Notes under the pieces: model-generated
The model's database searches: none
Told to the model about the DNA's origin: nothing
The model's input: only the letters and a program-made list of their open reading frames with translations
Part shown: positions 13,475-14,501 of the stretch, piece after piece
Layout of the letters: every line of letters starts with the position of its first letter
How positions within the stretch are numbered: position 1 is the stretch's first letter
Made by a program: the position numbers and the translations under genes
Assembly: GCA_964427535.1 (NCBI GenBank)
Contig: CAYRVF010000127.1
Span: 1-14,501, forward strand
Length of the DNA: 14,501 nt
Source of the DNA: CAYRVF01 sp964427535
GTDB lineage: Bacteria; Chloroflexota; Ktedonobacteria; Ktedonobacterales; JADMIN01
Direction of reading: 5' to 3'

Positions 13475-14501
13475 GCCAGCAACGTCAGGGGCCAGCGACT
13501 GGCTCACAGGGTGGCCCAGGAGCGGCGGGCCGCGGGCCAATGGGCGGGCCGATGGGCCGCGGTGGACCCATGGCCGGCTTCGGCATGCCCGTGCAGAAGG
13601 CCAAGAACTTTCGCGGCACGCTCTTCCGGCTGCTGGGCTACTTCCGGCCGCAGAAGGTCCGCCTGACCGTCGTCTTCGTGGCGGCGATTCTGAGCACCGT
13701 CTTCACGATCGTCGGGCCGAAGATTCTCGGCCTGGCGACCACTAAGCTCTTCGAGGGCTTCGTGGCGAAGCTGCGTCACGTGCCTGGCGCGTCGATCGAC
13801 TTCACCTACATCGGACACATTCTGCTGATTCTGATCGGCCTCTACATCGTCAGCGCGATCTTCGGCTATATCCAGCAATACATCATGGCGGGCGTCGCGC
13901 AACGCACGGTCTACGTCATGCGCGAGCAGGTGGATGAGAAGCTCGGGCGATTGCCGCTCAAGTTCTACGACTCGCGCGCGCACGGCGATATTCTGAGCCG
14001 CGCCGTCAACGACATGGACAATATCAGCACGACGCTGCAACAAAGCCTGACACAGCTCATCACGTCGGTCGTCACCGTGGTCGGCGTGGTCGTGCTGATG
14101 CTCACCATCAGCCCGCTGCTGACGCTGGTCGTACTGGTGACGCTGCCGATGAGCATTATCGTCACGACGGTCATCGCCAAGCGCTCACAGAGGTATTTCG
14201 CGCGCCAGCAGCGTTCGCTCGGCCTGCTCAATGGGCACGTCGAGGAGATGTACAACGGACACCGTATCGTCAAGGCATTCGGGCAGGAAGAGAAGTCCGT
14301 CGCGCGGTTCGGCGAACTGAACGACCAACTCTACGAGGCGGGCTGGCGCGCGCAGTTCGTCACAGGCATGATCATGCCGCTGATGAACTCGATCGGCAAC
14401 TTTGGCTACGTGCTCGTCGCGGTCATCGGCGGCATTCTGGTGACGCAGCGCGCCATCACGATTGGTGACGTGCAGGCGTTCATCCAGTACGCGCGGCAAT
14501 T
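13471..14501 (+). CDS. Second ABC exporter half-transporter (partial, runs off the window)
   Basis: The ATG at 13471 overlaps the previous stop by four bases and has GGAGGA six bases upstream. The visible 343 residues begin with a Gly/Pro/Met/Arg-rich leader (1-40, repeated GGPMGRG-type units). The exporter membrane domain follows with predicted helices at about 66-83, 116-138, 196-213, 215-234 and 305-325. PLKFYDSRAHGDILSRAVNDMDN (163-185 region) and VEEMYNGHRIVKAFGQEEKSVARF are the hallmark coupling-helix and intracellular-loop sequences of type IV ABC exporters. The nucleotide-binding domain lies beyond the window. Since the first subunit has a degenerate site, this one should carry the canonical Glu and His. 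Confidence 0.93.
   Translation, partial: MSQQRQGPATGSQGGPGAAGRGPMGGPMGRGGPMAGFGMPVQKAKNFRGTLFRLLGYFRPQKVRLTVVFVAAILSTVFTIVGPKILGLATTKLFEGFVAKLRHVPGASIDFTYIGHILLILIGLYIVSAIFGYIQQYIMAGVAQRTVYVMREQVDEKLGRLPLKFYDSRAHGDILSRAVNDMDNISTTLQQSLTQLITSVVTVVGVVVLMLTISPLLTLVVLVTLPMSIIVTTVIAKRSQRYFARQQRSLGLLNGHVEEMYNGHRIVKAFGQEEKSVARFGELNDQLYEAGWRAQFVTGMIMPLMNSIGNFGYVLVAVIGGILVTQRAITIGDVQAFIQYARQ

Noticed and set aside
12614..14499. Minus-strand frames opposite the ABC exporter genes
   Set aside because: They mirror the codon bias of the exporter genes, and no known domain or start signal was seen.

Overview
The window is high-GC bacterial chromosome with compact genes. It carries a Rho factor with a very long disordered N-terminal extension, a MerR/VWA pair, single-domain EthD and SHOCT proteins, a Thr/Pro-linked polysaccharide deacetylase and a TetR-controlled heterodimeric ABC exporter. 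There are no tRNA, rRNA, IS or phage genes. The gene mix and the small GC-rich palindromic repeats suggest Chloroflexota (Ktedonobacteria-like) or a neighbouring soil phylum. That placement is an inference; no phylogenetic marker was compared.

Layout. 1-140: two small inverted repeats of a dispersed GC-rich type. 141-968 (-): acidic alpha/beta hydrolase, divergent from a MerR regulator (1174-1755, +) that has a consensus promoter placing the transcription start on its ATG. 1756-2000: palindrome-rich spacer. 2001-3365 (+): cytosolic VWA protein with a complete MIDAS. A strong bidirectional terminator separates it from the convergent rho gene (3453-5960, -). 5961-7203: about 1.2 kb without a recognisable gene, holding two weak small-gene candidates. 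7204-9048 (+): EthD-like protein, an unknown 86-residue protein, and two adjacent paralogous small membrane proteins, one with a long Pro/Gly-rich head. 9102-9440 (-): SHOCT membrane protein. 9719-10876 (+): membrane-anchored NodB-type deacetylase. 11019-14501 (+): a TetR regulator and two ABC exporter half-transporters, joined by two ATGA overlaps into one operon; the second transporter runs off the window.

How the genes work together. The clearest unit is tetR-abc-abc. A repressor-type regulator lies at the head of an operon with nested dyads over its own promoter. It is followed by a half-transporter with a degenerate ATPase site (Asp for Glu, Gln for His) and then its presumed partner, as in heterodimeric exporters such as TM287/288 and LmrCD. 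The deacetylase promoter has a similar dyad in the same place between -35 and -10, so the TetR protein may also control it (hypothesis). MerR and VWA are probably a functional pair.

The observation most worth following is Rho. Its canonical cold-shock RNA-binding motif is not recognisable, while about 450 residues of Arg-cluster and RGG/Tyr/Gln-rich sequence precede an otherwise intact ATPase core. I found no convincing wholly new multigene system; the rest is mostly ordinary chromosomal content with interesting regulatory detail.
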